Assembly (NCBI RefSeq): GCF_000701365.1
Contig: NZ_JNIK01000021.1
Coordinates: forward strand, 186,001-250,000
Length of the DNA: 64,000 nucleotides
Direction: 5' to 3'
DNA from: Blastococcus sp. URHD0036
GTDB taxonomy: Bacteria > Actinomycetota > Actinomycetes > Mycobacteriales > Geodermatophilaceae
Shown: one piece after another, positions 8,220 to 15,947 of the stretch
Layout: every line of letters starts with the position of its first letter
Position numbering within the stretch: position 1 is the stretch's first letter
Translations under genes and position numbers: made by a program
The notes under the pieces: generated by a model
Told to the model about the DNA's origin: nothing
Seen by the model: only the letters and a program-made list of their open reading frames with translations
Databases searched by the model: none

Positions 8220-9185
8220 CTATCGGATCAGCCGGAGGAGTTCCGCACCCAGGTCGGGCGCGGTCGGGGACGTGGTGAAGTCGTCGGAGAGCTCGACCCA
8301 GCGGGTGAAGTAGCCGGAGATGCAGCGCTCGTTCCCGGTGCACGGCCGCGGCGTCGTGCCGAACTGGCCGCCCAGGAAGTAGCCGGTGATCTTGAAGGCC
8401 GCGTAGGCGTAGACGTGGTACCAGGCGTTGCTGCCGGTACCCCCGGACTCGTCGAAGATCGGCAGCAGCACCGTGGTCCCGACGAGCGCGGCGAAGTCCG
8501 CCGGCTGGCAGTCCGACGACGGCGTGTTGCCGGTCGATGAGGCGGATCGGCCGCCGACTGCGCCGGTCGCCCGGCAGTGTCCCGGGTCGGTCACCAGATA
8601 GCCGAAGCCGCCCGGGACGATGTTGCGCGAGGGTCCCGTGCAGCCCACGGTCCCCGACGTCTTGGTCAGCCGGATGGTGCGCACCGTCGTCCCCGAGGGC
8701 ACGCCGTGGAACCCACCGCCGGCCTGCTGCGCGAACTCGCACACGGAGAACGCGAGCGGCAGCCGCGCCGTCCCGGCGGAGGGGGCGCCCCACGTGACCG
8801 TGGCGCTGGCTGTCACCTGCGTGGAGTCGATGCCGAGGATCGGCGCGAACCAGTGCTCGGTGGGGTGGCGGCCGGTGACGGTGACGGTGGAGGGGTTGCT
8901 GGTGAGGACCGGCGGCGCGGTGGTGGCCTCGCCTGCGTTGGCGGCGACGAGGGCGTCCGCGGTGGCCTGCATGTTCCCGCAGGCGCCCCGGGCGCAGTCC
9001 TGGGCGACGGCGAGCGCGGCTGCGTCGGCGGCCACCTGCAGGCGGGCCCGCTCGGCGTACACGGCGCCGACGTCGACGGCGATGGCGGCGAAGCCCAGCA
9101 TGGGCACGAGCAGCAGCGAGATGAGCACCGCCGCGGCCCCCCGCTCGTCGCCGGCCCGGAGCCACCGCGCGGTCAGCCGCCGCAT
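8220..9185 (-). CDS. tadG: TadG-like pseudopilin/pilus-associated protein
   Basis: 321 residues from ATG 9185. The N-terminus DERGAAAVLISLLLVPMLGF is the TadG signature, a hydrophobic helix preceded by a charged leader, followed by AERARLQVAADAAALAVAQD. The rest is a large extracellular domain with six or more cysteines, likely disulfide-bonded, and no obvious metal site. Minor components of this type are thought to link the pilus to the envelope. It overlaps tadE by 13 nt. Confidence 0.88.
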   Translation of the reverse strand: MRRLTARWLRAGDERGAAAVLISLLLVPMLGFAAIAVDVGAVYAERARLQVAADAAALAVAQDCARGACGNMQATADALVAANAGEATTAPPVLTSNPSTVTVTGRHPTEHWFAPILGIDSTQVTASATVTWGAPSAGTARLPLAFSVCEFAQQAGGGFHGVPSGTTVRTIRLTKTSGTVGCTGPSRNIVPGGFGYLVTDPGHCRATGAVGGRSASSTGNTPSSDCQPADFAALVGTTVLLPIFDESGGTGSNAWYHVYAYAAFKITGYFLGGQFGTTPRPCTGNERCISGYFTRWVELSDDFTTSPTAPDLGAELLRLIR

Positions 9186-9562
9186 CGCATGACTCCTGTG
9201 CCGTGGAGGTCGACCGAGGTGCCGAACCAGCCGGTCATGAGGGGCAGGTCGTAGGTGATCGTCATGCGCACGGTCGTCGTCCCAGGGGTCGTGGGGCAGG
9301 AACTGGGCGTGATGGTGATCTGGGCGTTCGTGAGGGCCGGGTCCAGCGAGGAGGCCACCGATCGGGCGGCGGCTCGGGCGGCGGCCGGGTCGTTCTGCAG
9401 GGCCATGACGCGCACGCCCTCACGGGCGGCGGCCGAGAGGGTCCCCGACACCTGGAACCCCCGCCCGAACTCGACGATGCCGAGGACGAGCAGCAGGAGG
9501 ATCGGCAGGATCAAGGCGAACTCGACGGCGCTCGCGCCGCGCTCGTCCCGGATTCGTCGCAT
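9173..9562 (-). CDS. tadE: TadE-like pseudopilin
   Basis: 129 residues from ATG 9562, preceded by GAGAGGAGG. The leader MRRIRDERGASAVEFALI with a Glu after the hydrophobic start is the TadE prepilin pattern, processed by the A24 peptidase at the Gly-Ala junction. A single hydrophobic helix is followed by FGRGFQVSGTLSAAAREGVR and an extracellular tail. Minor pilin of the Flp system. Separated from the Flp pilin gene by a strong hairpin. Confidence 0.9.
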   Translation of the reverse strand: MRRIRDERGASAVEFALILPILLLLVLGIVEFGRGFQVSGTLSAAAREGVRVMALQNDPAAARAAARSVASSLDPALTNAQITITPSSCPTTPGTTTVRMTITYDLPLMTGWFGTSVDLHGTGVMRCGG

Positions 9563-9616
9563 GGTCCTGCCTCCTCTCGCGGGTCACGTGGGTCGGGATG
9601 GGTGGTGCCGGTGTGC

Positions 9617-9657
9617 GTCGGCGCGGCGGCCCCGGGGGATGGGGCCGCCGCGCCGAC
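9617..9657 (-). terminator. 17-bp perfect hairpin between flp pilin and tadE
   Basis: Arms 9617-9633 and 9641-9657 are perfectly complementary over 17 bp with a 7-nt loop and almost pure GC. No U-tract follows. It lies directly downstream of the pilin stop on the minus strand and upstream of tadE, so it could be a partial terminator or a 3' stabiliser that raises pilin mRNA over the assembly-gene mRNA. Confidence 0.6.
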
Positions 9658-9674
9658 GGAGGATCCGGTCGGGA

Positions 9675-9872
9675 TCAGGGCAGGGCGTCGACGACGCTCT
9701 GGAACAGGCCGGCGAGCTGGCCGCCGAGCAGCGCGACGACGGTGATGATCGCGACGGCGATGAGGCCGACCATCAGGCCGTACTCGACGGCAGTGGCGCC
9801 GTCCTCCTCCTTGCGGAGGCGGTCCTGGGCGAGGGTGTAGAGGCTGACGATCGCGGCGTAGGCGTTGAACAC
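9675..9872 (-). CDS. flp: Flp/Fap-type IVb major pilin
   Basis: 65 residues from GTG 9872 with GGGAG 5-9 nt upstream. The Flp signature is clear: EEDGATAVEYGLMVGLIAVA, with the processing Gly before Ala, the Glu five residues later and the Tyr next to it, then a hydrophobic helix to the C-terminus. The prepilin peptidase would cut after the Gly to give a mature pilin of about 40 residues. The frame extending to 10001 has no ribosome site and is longer than any Flp leader. Confidence 0.93.
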   Translation of the reverse strand: MFNAYAAIVSLYTLAQDRLRKEEDGATAVEYGLMVGLIAVAIITVVALLGGQLAGLFQSVVDALP

Positions 9873-10079
9873 GGGTGCTCCCTGGGGGATGAGCCGACCG
9901 GGACGGGCCGGGGGTGGCCCGCCGTCGCGGCTGTGGGGAGCGCTTCGGGTCCCGCCGGGGAGCTCTTGAGGGATCTCCACCCGGACGACGTACGCAGTCA
10001 CCCGCCCGCATGCACGGCCGGAGCCGTCGTCACGGACCGCGCACGCCCGACCGTGGGGAGCCGGAACGAGAAGGGCCGC

Positions 10080-10805
10080 TCAGACCGCCGGGGTGACCAC
10101 CGCGACGGCCAGCGCCGACCCCAAGAGCATGGCCGGACCGAAGGGCAGGGCGCTGCGCAGGGTGACGCGGCCGGCGGCGAGCAGCACCACCGCGAGGAGG
10201 GCCTGCACCACGAAGGACGCCAGGACGCCGAACAGCACCGCGGGCCAGCCGAGCCAGCCGAGCGCGAGACCGAGGAGGGCGGCCAGCTTCACGTCGCCCA
10301 TGCCCAGTTGCCCGGGGGCCAGCAGCGCCATGACCAGGAAGACGGCGAACAGGACGACGGCCCCGAGGAGCGCCCGGCCGAGCTGCGCCCAGTCGCCGTC
10401 GACCGCCGCGGCGGCGGTCAGCAGGAGCGCCACGACCGCGATCGAGGGCAGGACGACCCGGTCGGGCAGCAGCCGGTGCTGGACGTCGATCACCGCGAGC
10501 AGCACCGCGGCGACGGCGAGGACGACGAAGGCGGGGAGCTCGGGGGACGGTCCCGGGCGCAGCGCGGTGAGTGCGCACAGCACCGCCGTCCCGGCCTCGA
10601 CCCAGGGCGGGCGGACGGCGAGCCGGCCGCGGCCCAGCAGATCCCGGACACCGGCGCCGGACGGCCAGGGGAACCGGCCGGCGAGGCGGTTGACGAACAC
10701 ACCGGTGAGCAGTCCGACCAGGCCGGCGACCACCACCGCGAGCGCGGTCACCGTCGGCGGGCGACGTCTGCGGCGGGCACGGGAGGCACCCTTGCACAGC
10801 CGCAC
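10080..10805 (-). CDS. A24 prepilin peptidase (TadV/CpaA-like)
   Basis: Up to 241 residues with six or seven membrane helices. The two catalytic aspartates of the aspartyl prepilin peptidases are visible: IDVQHRLLPD and the GxGD motif GQLGMGDVKLAA. It lacks the N-terminal methylase domain with zinc cysteines that PilD has, as usual for Tad peptidases. The start is uncertain: GTG 10805 gives a basic leader KGASRARRRRR, while GTG 10751 would begin directly at the first helix. It is 207 nt upstream of flp and would process Flp, TadE and TadG. Confidence 0.87.
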   Translation of the reverse strand: MRLCKGASRARRRRRPPTVTALAVVVAGLVGLLTGVFVNRLAGRFPWPSGAGVRDLLGRGRLAVRPPWVEAGTAVLCALTALRPGPSPELPAFVVLAVAAVLLAVIDVQHRLLPDRVVLPSIAVVALLLTAAAAVDGDWAQLGRALLGAVVLFAVFLVMALLAPGQLGMGDVKLAALLGLALGWLGWPAVLFGVLASFVVQALLAVVLLAAGRVTLRSALPFGPAMLLGSALAVAVVTPAV

Positions 10806-10840
10806 CGGGGATCCGCGCCGCCCCGCGGGAGCGTCCGAGC

Positions 10841-10867
10841 GGGGAGGCGCCCCGTGGTCGCCTCCCC
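10841..10867 (-). terminator. Hairpin downstream of the sortase gene
   Basis: Arms GGGGAGGCG (10841-10849) and CGCCTCCCC (10859-10867) are a perfect 9-bp inverted repeat with a 9-nt loop, starting 9 nt past the sortase stop on the minus strand. No U-tract; probable intrinsic-type terminator of the high-GC kind. Confidence 0.55.
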
Positions 10868-10875
10868 GTCGGGCG

Positions 10876-11565
10876 CTACGCGGCGCGGGTCTCGCGGAGC
10901 GAGGCGAAGACCACGATGTTGTCCAGGTAGCTGCGCGCCGAGCTGTCGAAGTCGCCGCCGCACGTGATCAGCCGCAGCTGCGGGTCGGGGGTGTTGCCGT
11001 AGACCTCGATGGTCGGGAACTCGTCCTTGGGGTGGCGCTCCACCCGGTCGACGGCGAACACGGCCACGGTCGCGTCCGCGCGGGTCACCTCGATCTCGTC
11101 CCCGGGCGTCAGCGCACCGAGGTCGAAGAAGACGCCGGGGCCGAACTCGGCGGAGTCCACGTGCCCGAGGATCACCGCGGGGCCGACGGCGCCGGGTTCC
11201 GGTCCGGGCTCGTACCAGCCCGCCCGGTCGTCGGCGGCCAGCGGCGGCACCTCGACCGTGCCGTCGTCGTTGAGGCCGAGGTCCATGAGGTCACTGCGGA
11301 CGCCGATGGCCGGCACCGACACCGACACCGGGGCGGCCACCGGCACCGACGGGGACGCCGGCGCGGGCGTCTGCGGCGACGCCTCCAGGGACGGTGTCCC
11401 GGTACCCGGCGTCGTGGGAGCCGTCGTCCCGGCCGCGGCGTCGGGCTGGGGCGGGGAGTGCTGTCCGGTCAGGGCCACCACGAGCGCGAGGACACCGGCG
11501 ACCGCCAGCGCGAGGGCGGCGAGCAGCCAGGTGGTGCGGGAGCCGGGGATGCGTCGCTCGGTCAT
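10876..11565 (-). CDS. Class F sortase
   Basis: 229 residues from ATG 11565 with GGAGG upstream. N-terminal membrane anchor (about 12-32), a Pro/Thr/Ala linker (36-80) and the sortase barrel. Catalytic residues: His135 in VILGHVDSAE, Cys202 in LRLITCGG and Arg211 in SSARSY. Class F (formerly E/F) sortases are single-gene actinobacterial transpeptidases that attach surface proteins to peptidoglycan. The adjacent CHRD protein is the obvious candidate substrate; it precedes the sortase on the same strand with a hairpin between them. Confidence 0.92.
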   Translation of the reverse strand: MTERRIPGSRTTWLLAALALAVAGVLALVVALTGQHSPPQPDAAAGTTAPTTPGTGTPSLEASPQTPAPASPSVPVAAPVSVSVPAIGVRSDLMDLGLNDDGTVEVPPLAADDRAGWYEPGPEPGAVGPAVILGHVDSAEFGPGVFFDLGALTPGDEIEVTRADATVAVFAVDRVERHPKDEFPTIEVYGNTPDPQLRLITCGGDFDSSARSYLDNIVVFASLRETRAA

Positions 11566-11599
11566 GGGGGTCCTCCGGAGTCGGGAGCGGGCCGGCCGG

Positions 11600-11636
11600 G
11601 CCGTGCCGCGCGGGAGGAGGCTCCGCGCGGCACGGC
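11600..11636 (-). terminator. 14-bp hairpin between CHRD and sortase genes
   Basis: Arms 11600-11613 and 11623-11636 pair perfectly over 14 bp with a 9-nt loop. It starts just past the CHRD stop (11643) and lies upstream of the sortase start, so it may attenuate read-through from the surface protein gene into the sortase gene. Confidence 0.6.
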
Positions 11637-11642
11637 GGTCGG

Positions 11643-12410
11643 TCAGGCCTGGTCGGCGGCCTGGCGGCGGCGGTAGGCGACGGCGCCGGCGGCAGCCGCA
11701 CCGACGAGGGCGGCAGCGCCCACACCGATCGCGGTCTGCTGCTCGATGCCGGCAGTGCTGCCGCCACCGGTCTCGGCGCCACCGGCGGGCGTGGTGCCCA
11801 TCTGCGCGGCGTCGAAGGCCCCACAGGCGGCCGGTGCGGTGGCCTCCATGGGCAGCGACGGGTCGAGGTCGCTCTTGATGTCACCGTCGTAGGTGCCGCT
11901 GCCGTCCTTGTCGACGCCGTGCAGCACGAGGACCGCGGTCCCCTGCTCGAAGGCGGCGGCCACGTCGGGCGTGAGCTCGATCGTGCGCGTGTAGGACTCG
12001 TTCGCGTCGGTCGGGAAGCGGTCGATGGCCAGGCCGCTGTCCGGGCTGGTGTCGCCGCTCGTGGTCAGCGACGTGCCGATGGCGCCGTACCGCGCAGCCG
12101 CCTCGGTCACGGCCACGAAGCCGTCACCGTTGGCGTCGTCGGCCTGGGTCGGGCAGGTGCCGGCCGCGCCGAAGTGGAAGTGCTGGGCGTGCGGTGCGCC
12201 GGCCAGCAGGCCGGAGGCGTCGATCGTCACCGTGGCGGTGTTCCCGTCGAGGGTCACCATGCCGGTGCCGGTGACGCCGGAACCGTTCACCGCGCCCAGG
12301 TTCGCCTGGAAGCTGTGGGCGCCCTCGTGGGCGGAGGCACCGGTCATGGTGAGCAGCGGGAACGCCGCCGCGGCCAGGGCGACGGTGGGCAGTGCGAAGG
12401 CCTTGCGCAT
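11643..12410 (-). CDS. CHRD-domain surface protein with sortase-like C-terminal anchor
   Basis: 255 residues from ATG 12410 with GAGGAG upstream. Signal peptide about 1-27 (TMTGASA). The CHRD (chordin-like) beta domain spans about 28-200: SFQANLGAVNGSG, GMVTLDGNTATVTIDASGL, and LVLHGVDKDGSGTYDGD, an Asp-rich loop that could bind Ca2+. Two cysteines (AGTCPTQ, PAACGAF) may pair. The tail has ETGGGSTAGIE, then a hydrophobic stretch (IGVGAAALVGAAAAGAVAY) and RRR, the architecture of a cell-wall sorting signal without an LPxTG motif. Located at the cell surface; function of CHRD domains in bacteria is not established. Confidence 0.87.
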   Translation of the reverse strand: MRKAFALPTVALAAAAFPLLTMTGASAHEGAHSFQANLGAVNGSGVTGTGMVTLDGNTATVTIDASGLLAGAPHAQHFHFGAAGTCPTQADDANGDGFVAVTEAAARYGAIGTSLTTSGDTSPDSGLAIDRFPTDANESYTRTIELTPDVAAAFEQGTAVLVLHGVDKDGSGTYDGDIKSDLDPSLPMEATAPAACGAFDAAQMGTTPAGGAETGGGSTAGIEQQTAIGVGAAALVGAAAAGAVAYRRRQAADQA

Positions 12411-12440
12411 GGGACTTCTCCTCGGGTTGGGAGGTGTACG

Positions 12441-12461
12441 CCGGCGCCTCGGAGGCGCCGG
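12441..12461. promoter_or_regulatory. 21-bp palindrome upstream of the CHRD gene
   Basis: CCGGCGCCTC and GAGGCGCCGG flank a single central G, a perfect inverted repeat 31 nt upstream of the CHRD start in the divergent CHRD/copC intergenic region. The 1-nt centre makes it more like an operator than an RNA hairpin, although it would also fold. Regulator unknown. Confidence 0.35.
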
Positions 12462-12547
12462 CCGCGGTTCAGGCCCGGGGAAGGGGCCGGACGGCGACTC
12501 GTGCCCGGGACCGGGCCCTGCTGCCGTCTCTGCACGGTCTTCGGCGG

Positions 12548-12562
12548 CCGATCCGGGATCGG
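12548..12562. promoter_or_regulatory. 15-bp palindrome upstream of copC
   Basis: CCGATCC-G-GGATCGG, a perfect 7-bp inverted repeat with one central base, 63 nt upstream of the copC start. A plausible dimer-binding operator for the copC-copD pair. No copper-regulator consensus could be matched with confidence. Confidence 0.35.
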
Positions 12563-12624
12563 TTCACTCGCGATCGGCGGAGGCACCGGCGAACCGGCGA
12601 GGGGGCGGCGGCCGAACGCCGTGC

Positions 12625-13191
12625 ATGTCCTCCCGGATCGCCCTGCCGTTCCCATCCCTGCGACGCTCGGTGCTGCTGACGGCGCTGGCCGCCGTGGCGT
12701 CGATCGCGCTCCTGGGGCTCGGGGTGCCGGCGGCCTCCGCGCACGACGCGCTGACCGGTGCGGCACCCGCCGACGGCGCCGCGGTGGCCACGCCCCCGGA
12801 CCGCGTCGAGCTGCAGTTCAGCGGCGTCGTGCAGGAGCTCGGCGCGCAGGTCGTCGTCCGCGGGCCGGACGGGACGACGGTGAGCCAGGGCGACCCGGAG
12901 GTCGTCGACACGACGCTGGAGCAGCCGCTCGGGTCCCGGCTGCCGGCCGGCACGTACACCGTCGAGTGGCGGGTGACGTCGGCCGACGGTCACCCGATCT
13001 CGGGCACCACCTCGTTCACCGCCACCACCGGCACCGGAGCCGGCCCGGCGGCGGACGGTGCGAGCGCGGCGTCCTCGACCCGGCCGGCGGCGGCGTCGTC
13101 GTCGTCCGGCCCGGGCATCGCCATCGCCGCCGGGATCGCCCTCGTCCTCGCGGTCACGGTCGGGGCCCGATCGCTGCGCAGGCGCGCGTGA
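12625..13191 (+). CDS. copC: CopC-domain copper-binding protein, membrane-anchored
   Basis: 188 residues from ATG 12625. Signal peptide about 1-39 ending ASA, so the mature protein begins with His (HDALTGAAPADGA), the N-terminal amine/His brace used by CopC to hold Cu(II). A second conserved His is in SADGHPISGTTSF. An Ala/Ser linker and one C-terminal membrane helix with RSLRRRA keep it at the outer face of the membrane. It overlaps copD by 4 nt (GTGA), so the two are made together and probably hand copper from CopC to CopD. Confidence 0.88.
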   Translation: MSSRIALPFPSLRRSVLLTALAAVASIALLGLGVPAASAHDALTGAAPADGAAVATPPDRVELQFSGVVQELGAQVVVRGPDGTTVSQGDPEVVDTTLEQPLGSRLPAGTYTVEWRVTSADGHPISGTTSFTATTGTGAGPAADGASAASSTRPAAASSSSGPGIAIAAGIALVLAVTVGARSLRRRA

Positions 13192-14570
13192 CCGCGCTCC
13201 TCCCGGGACCCGCCCCGGCGGTCGAGGCACCGGAAGGCCCACCCGCCGTCCGGAGCTCCTCGAGCCTCGTCGTCGCCGGCGCGGTGGCCCTCGGTGCGGT
13301 GCTGGTGCTGGCGCTGCTGGTCGGCGGCGGCGCGCCGGGCGGGGAGGCGTCCGGGCTCGCCGACGCGGGGCCCCTGGTGGGCTGGGGCCTGCCGGTGGTC
13401 ACGCTCGCCGCCCGGATGACCGCCCTGGCCACCATCGGGACGCTGCTCTTCGCCGCCGTCCTGCTCCCCGGCGCGGTGCTCCCCGGCGCCTCCCGCAGCG
13501 CCGTCCGGGCGGCCTCCCGCTGGGCGCTCGCCTGGGCCGCCACCACCGTGGTGCAGGCTCTGCTCACCGTGAGCGAGCTGGTCGGCGTGCCGCCGACCGC
13601 CCTCACCGCCGAGTCCGTGCGGACCTTCCTCACCCACCTCCCGGCCGGGGACGCCGCCGTCGGCACGCTCGCCGCGGCGACGGCCGTCGCGGTCGCCGCC
13701 GGGCGGTGCGCCGGCTCCGGCGGAGCGCGGCTGCTGCTCCTGATCGCCGGCGCGGGCGTGGTGCTGCCGGCGGTGCTGACCGGGCACTCCGCCGCCGCCG
13801 AGGACCACCTGCTGACGACGACGACGCTGGCCGTGCACGTCGTCGCGGCCAGCGTGTGGGTAGGCGGTCTCCTCGCCGTCCTGGTGCACGGACGGGGCCG
13901 CGACGACCTCTCCCGCGCCGCCGGCCGGTTCAGCGTGGTGGCGCTGGGGTGCGCGGCAGCGGTCGGCGTCTCCGGCCTGCTGGCCGCCTGGCTGGTGCTC
14001 TCCGACGGCCCGGGGATCGGAGCCGGACTCGGCTCGGGGTACGGCCTGCTGCTGATCGGCAAGACCGTCGCCCTGGGCGCGCTCCTGGCCTTCGGTCGGC
14101 AGCACCGCCGCCGGACGCTGCCGGACCTCGGCGAGGGGCGGCCGGGCGCATTCCGCCGGTTCGCCGCCGTCGAGGTCGGCGTGATGCTCGCGACGGTCGC
14201 CCTCGCCGTCGCACTCGCGGCCTCTCCCCCGCCCGCCGCCGCGGCGAGCACCCCGGGCCCGGTGAGCGCGCCGGCGTCCGCGGGTGCGACGGCGGCCCCT
14301 CCGCCCGGGCACGACCACGGCGACCTCGTCGTGCCGGTGCTGGTCGACCCGAGCGGGTTCACCGTCACCGAGACCGTGGCGCCCGGCTCGGTGGTCACGG
14401 TGCACAACCCGACCGATCTCGACGTCACGGTCACGGCCGACGACGGCTCCTTCGACAGGGTGGTGCCCGCCGGCAGCCTGACCTCGTTCCCGGCGCCCGA
14501 GACCCCGGGCAGCTACCCCTTCACCAGCCGGCACGACCCCGCGTTCACCGGGGTGCTGGTCGTCGGCTGA
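13188..14570 (+). CDS. copD: CopD-family copper transporter fused to a C-terminal cupredoxin-like domain
   Basis: 460 residues from GTG 13188. Residues about 25-345 hold eight or nine membrane helices and the CopD pattern: TGHSAAAEDHLLT, then LAVHVVAASVWVGGLLAVL. CopD imports copper with CopC. After a Pro/Ala linker, residues about 374-460 form a cupredoxin-1-like beta domain (GFTVTETVAPGSVVTVHN, VTADDGSFDRVVPAGS, SYPFTSRHDPAFTGVLVV). In the usual motif a Cys, a His and a Met cluster near the end; here only the His is present, with Ser and Phe in the other places, and the upstream ligand His is Val. A copper site is therefore doubtful. Confidence 0.88.
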   Translation: MTALLPGPAPAVEAPEGPPAVRSSSSLVVAGAVALGAVLVLALLVGGGAPGGEASGLADAGPLVGWGLPVVTLAARMTALATIGTLLFAAVLLPGAVLPGASRSAVRAASRWALAWAATTVVQALLTVSELVGVPPTALTAESVRTFLTHLPAGDAAVGTLAAATAVAVAAGRCAGSGGARLLLLIAGAGVVLPAVLTGHSAAAEDHLLTTTTLAVHVVAASVWVGGLLAVLVHGRGRDDLSRAAGRFSVVALGCAAAVGVSGLLAAWLVLSDGPGIGAGLGSGYGLLLIGKTVALGALLAFGRQHRRRTLPDLGEGRPGAFRRFAAVEVGVMLATVALAVALAASPPPAAAASTPGPVSAPASAGATAAPPPGHDHGDLVVPVLVDPSGFTVTETVAPGSVVTVHNPTDLDVTVTADDGSFDRVVPAGSLTSFPAPETPGSYPFTSRHDPAFTGVLVVG

Positions 14571-14585
14571 CCCGGATCAGCCGAC
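14562..14585. terminator. Bidirectional hairpin containing the stop codons of copD and chrA
   Basis: GTCGGCTGA (14562-14570) and TCAGCCGAC (14577-14585) are perfect 9-bp arms with a 6-nt loop. Each arm is the last two codons plus TGA of one gene, since both proteins end Val-Gly. The hairpin can serve both transcripts. Confidence 0.6.
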
Positions 14586-15947
14586 CGGCACCCCGGCGAG
14601 GCCGGCGACCAGACCGACCAGCGCGCAGACGCCGAGGGTGCGCAGCACCGACCAGCGGAGCCGGAACAGCAGCAGGGCGGCCAGGGCGGTGATGCCCACC
14701 GCCAGCCAGCGCACCGAGCCGAGGTCGGGCACCTCCAGGCCGACCGGGCCCCAGCCGACGCTCGAGCTCTCGGCGAAGAGCGTGTGCACCGCGAAGAAGA
14801 GGCCCAGGTTCGCGATGACCCCCACGACGGCCGCGGTGATGCCGGCCAGCGCCGCCGACAGCGACCGGTTGCCGCGGAGCCGCTCCATGTACGGGGCGCC
14901 GAGCAGCACGAACAGGAAGCTCGGCACGAAGGTCACCCAGGTCACCAGGAACGAGGCCAGGACGGCGGCCACCCACGGGTCCAGCGTGCCCGGGTCCCGG
15001 TAGGCGCCGAGGAACGCGACGAACTGCACCACCATGATCAGCGGCCCCGGGGTCGTCTCGGCGAGGGCCAGGCCGCGGACCATCTCCCCCGGCGCGAGCC
15101 AGCCGTACACGGAGACGGCCTGCTGGGCGACGTAGGCCAGCACGGCGTAGGCCCCGCCGAAGGTGACGACGGCGGTCCCGGAGAAGAACAGCCCCTGCTC
15201 GGCGAGCACCCCGCCGCTGCCGAACACCAGGGCGACCGCCGCGACGGGGAGGGCCCACAGGACCAGCCCGACGGCCAGCACCCGCAGCGTCCGGCGGCCG
15301 GACGGCACCTCGGTGTGCAGGACGTCGTCGGAGACCACCGGTGCGGGCCCCGCGTCCGCCGCGTCCCCCGCGTTCTCCGGCAGCGCGCCCGGTCGCACCC
15401 GCCCGAGCAGCCACCCGGCCAGCCCGGCGAGCGCCACCACGGCCGGGAACGGGACGCCGAGGAGCGCCAGCGCGAGGAACGACGCGACGGCGATGGCGAC
15501 GAGCACCGGCGCGTGCAGCGCCCTCCTGGCCACCCGGACGACCGCCTGGGCGACGATCGCGACCACGGCCGGAGCGAGCCCCGCGAAGAGCGCGAGGACC
15601 GCCGTCGTCGTCCCGAAGGCGACGTACACGGCCGACAGGGCGAGCAGCGCCACGACGCCCGGCAGCACGAACAGCCCACCCGCGACCAGGCCGCCGCGGG
15701 TGCCGTGCAGGAGCCAGCCGACGTAGGTGGCCAGCTGCTGGGCCTCCGGTCCGGGCAGGAGCATGCAGTAGTTCATGGCGTGCAGGAACCGGCGCTGCCC
15801 GATCCACCGCCGCTCGTCGACGAGCGTGCGCTGCATGACGGCGATCTGGCCCGCCGGGCCGCCGAAGGTCTGCAGCGAGATCAGGAACCAGGCCCGCACG
15901 GCCGTGCGGAACGGGACCACCGGGGTGGGCAGGACGTCGTCGGTCAT
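14577..15947 (-). CDS. chrA: ChrA-type chromate efflux transporter
   Basis: 456 residues from ATG 15947, preceded by a strong GGGAGGGGGG. Two homologous CHR halves, each with about six helices. The first has FLISLQTFGGPAGQIAVMQ and NYCMLLPGPEAQQLATYVG; the second has FGGAYAVLAYVAQQAV and LALAETTPGPLIMVVQFV, the conserved PGP motifs. Long-form CHR proteins export chromate or related oxyanions by proton exchange; substrate here is inferred from the family. Convergent with copD. The alternative frame start at 16076 lacks a ribosome site. Confidence 0.93.
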   Translation of the reverse strand: MTDDVLPTPVVPFRTAVRAWFLISLQTFGGPAGQIAVMQRTLVDERRWIGQRRFLHAMNYCMLLPGPEAQQLATYVGWLLHGTRGGLVAGGLFVLPGVVALLALSAVYVAFGTTTAVLALFAGLAPAVVAIVAQAVVRVARRALHAPVLVAIAVASFLALALLGVPFPAVVALAGLAGWLLGRVRPGALPENAGDAADAGPAPVVSDDVLHTEVPSGRRTLRVLAVGLVLWALPVAAVALVFGSGGVLAEQGLFFSGTAVVTFGGAYAVLAYVAQQAVSVYGWLAPGEMVRGLALAETTPGPLIMVVQFVAFLGAYRDPGTLDPWVAAVLASFLVTWVTFVPSFLFVLLGAPYMERLRGNRSLSAALAGITAAVVGVIANLGLFFAVHTLFAESSSVGWGPVGLEVPDLGSVRWLAVGITALAALLLFRLRWSVLRTLGVCALVGLVAGLAGVPVG

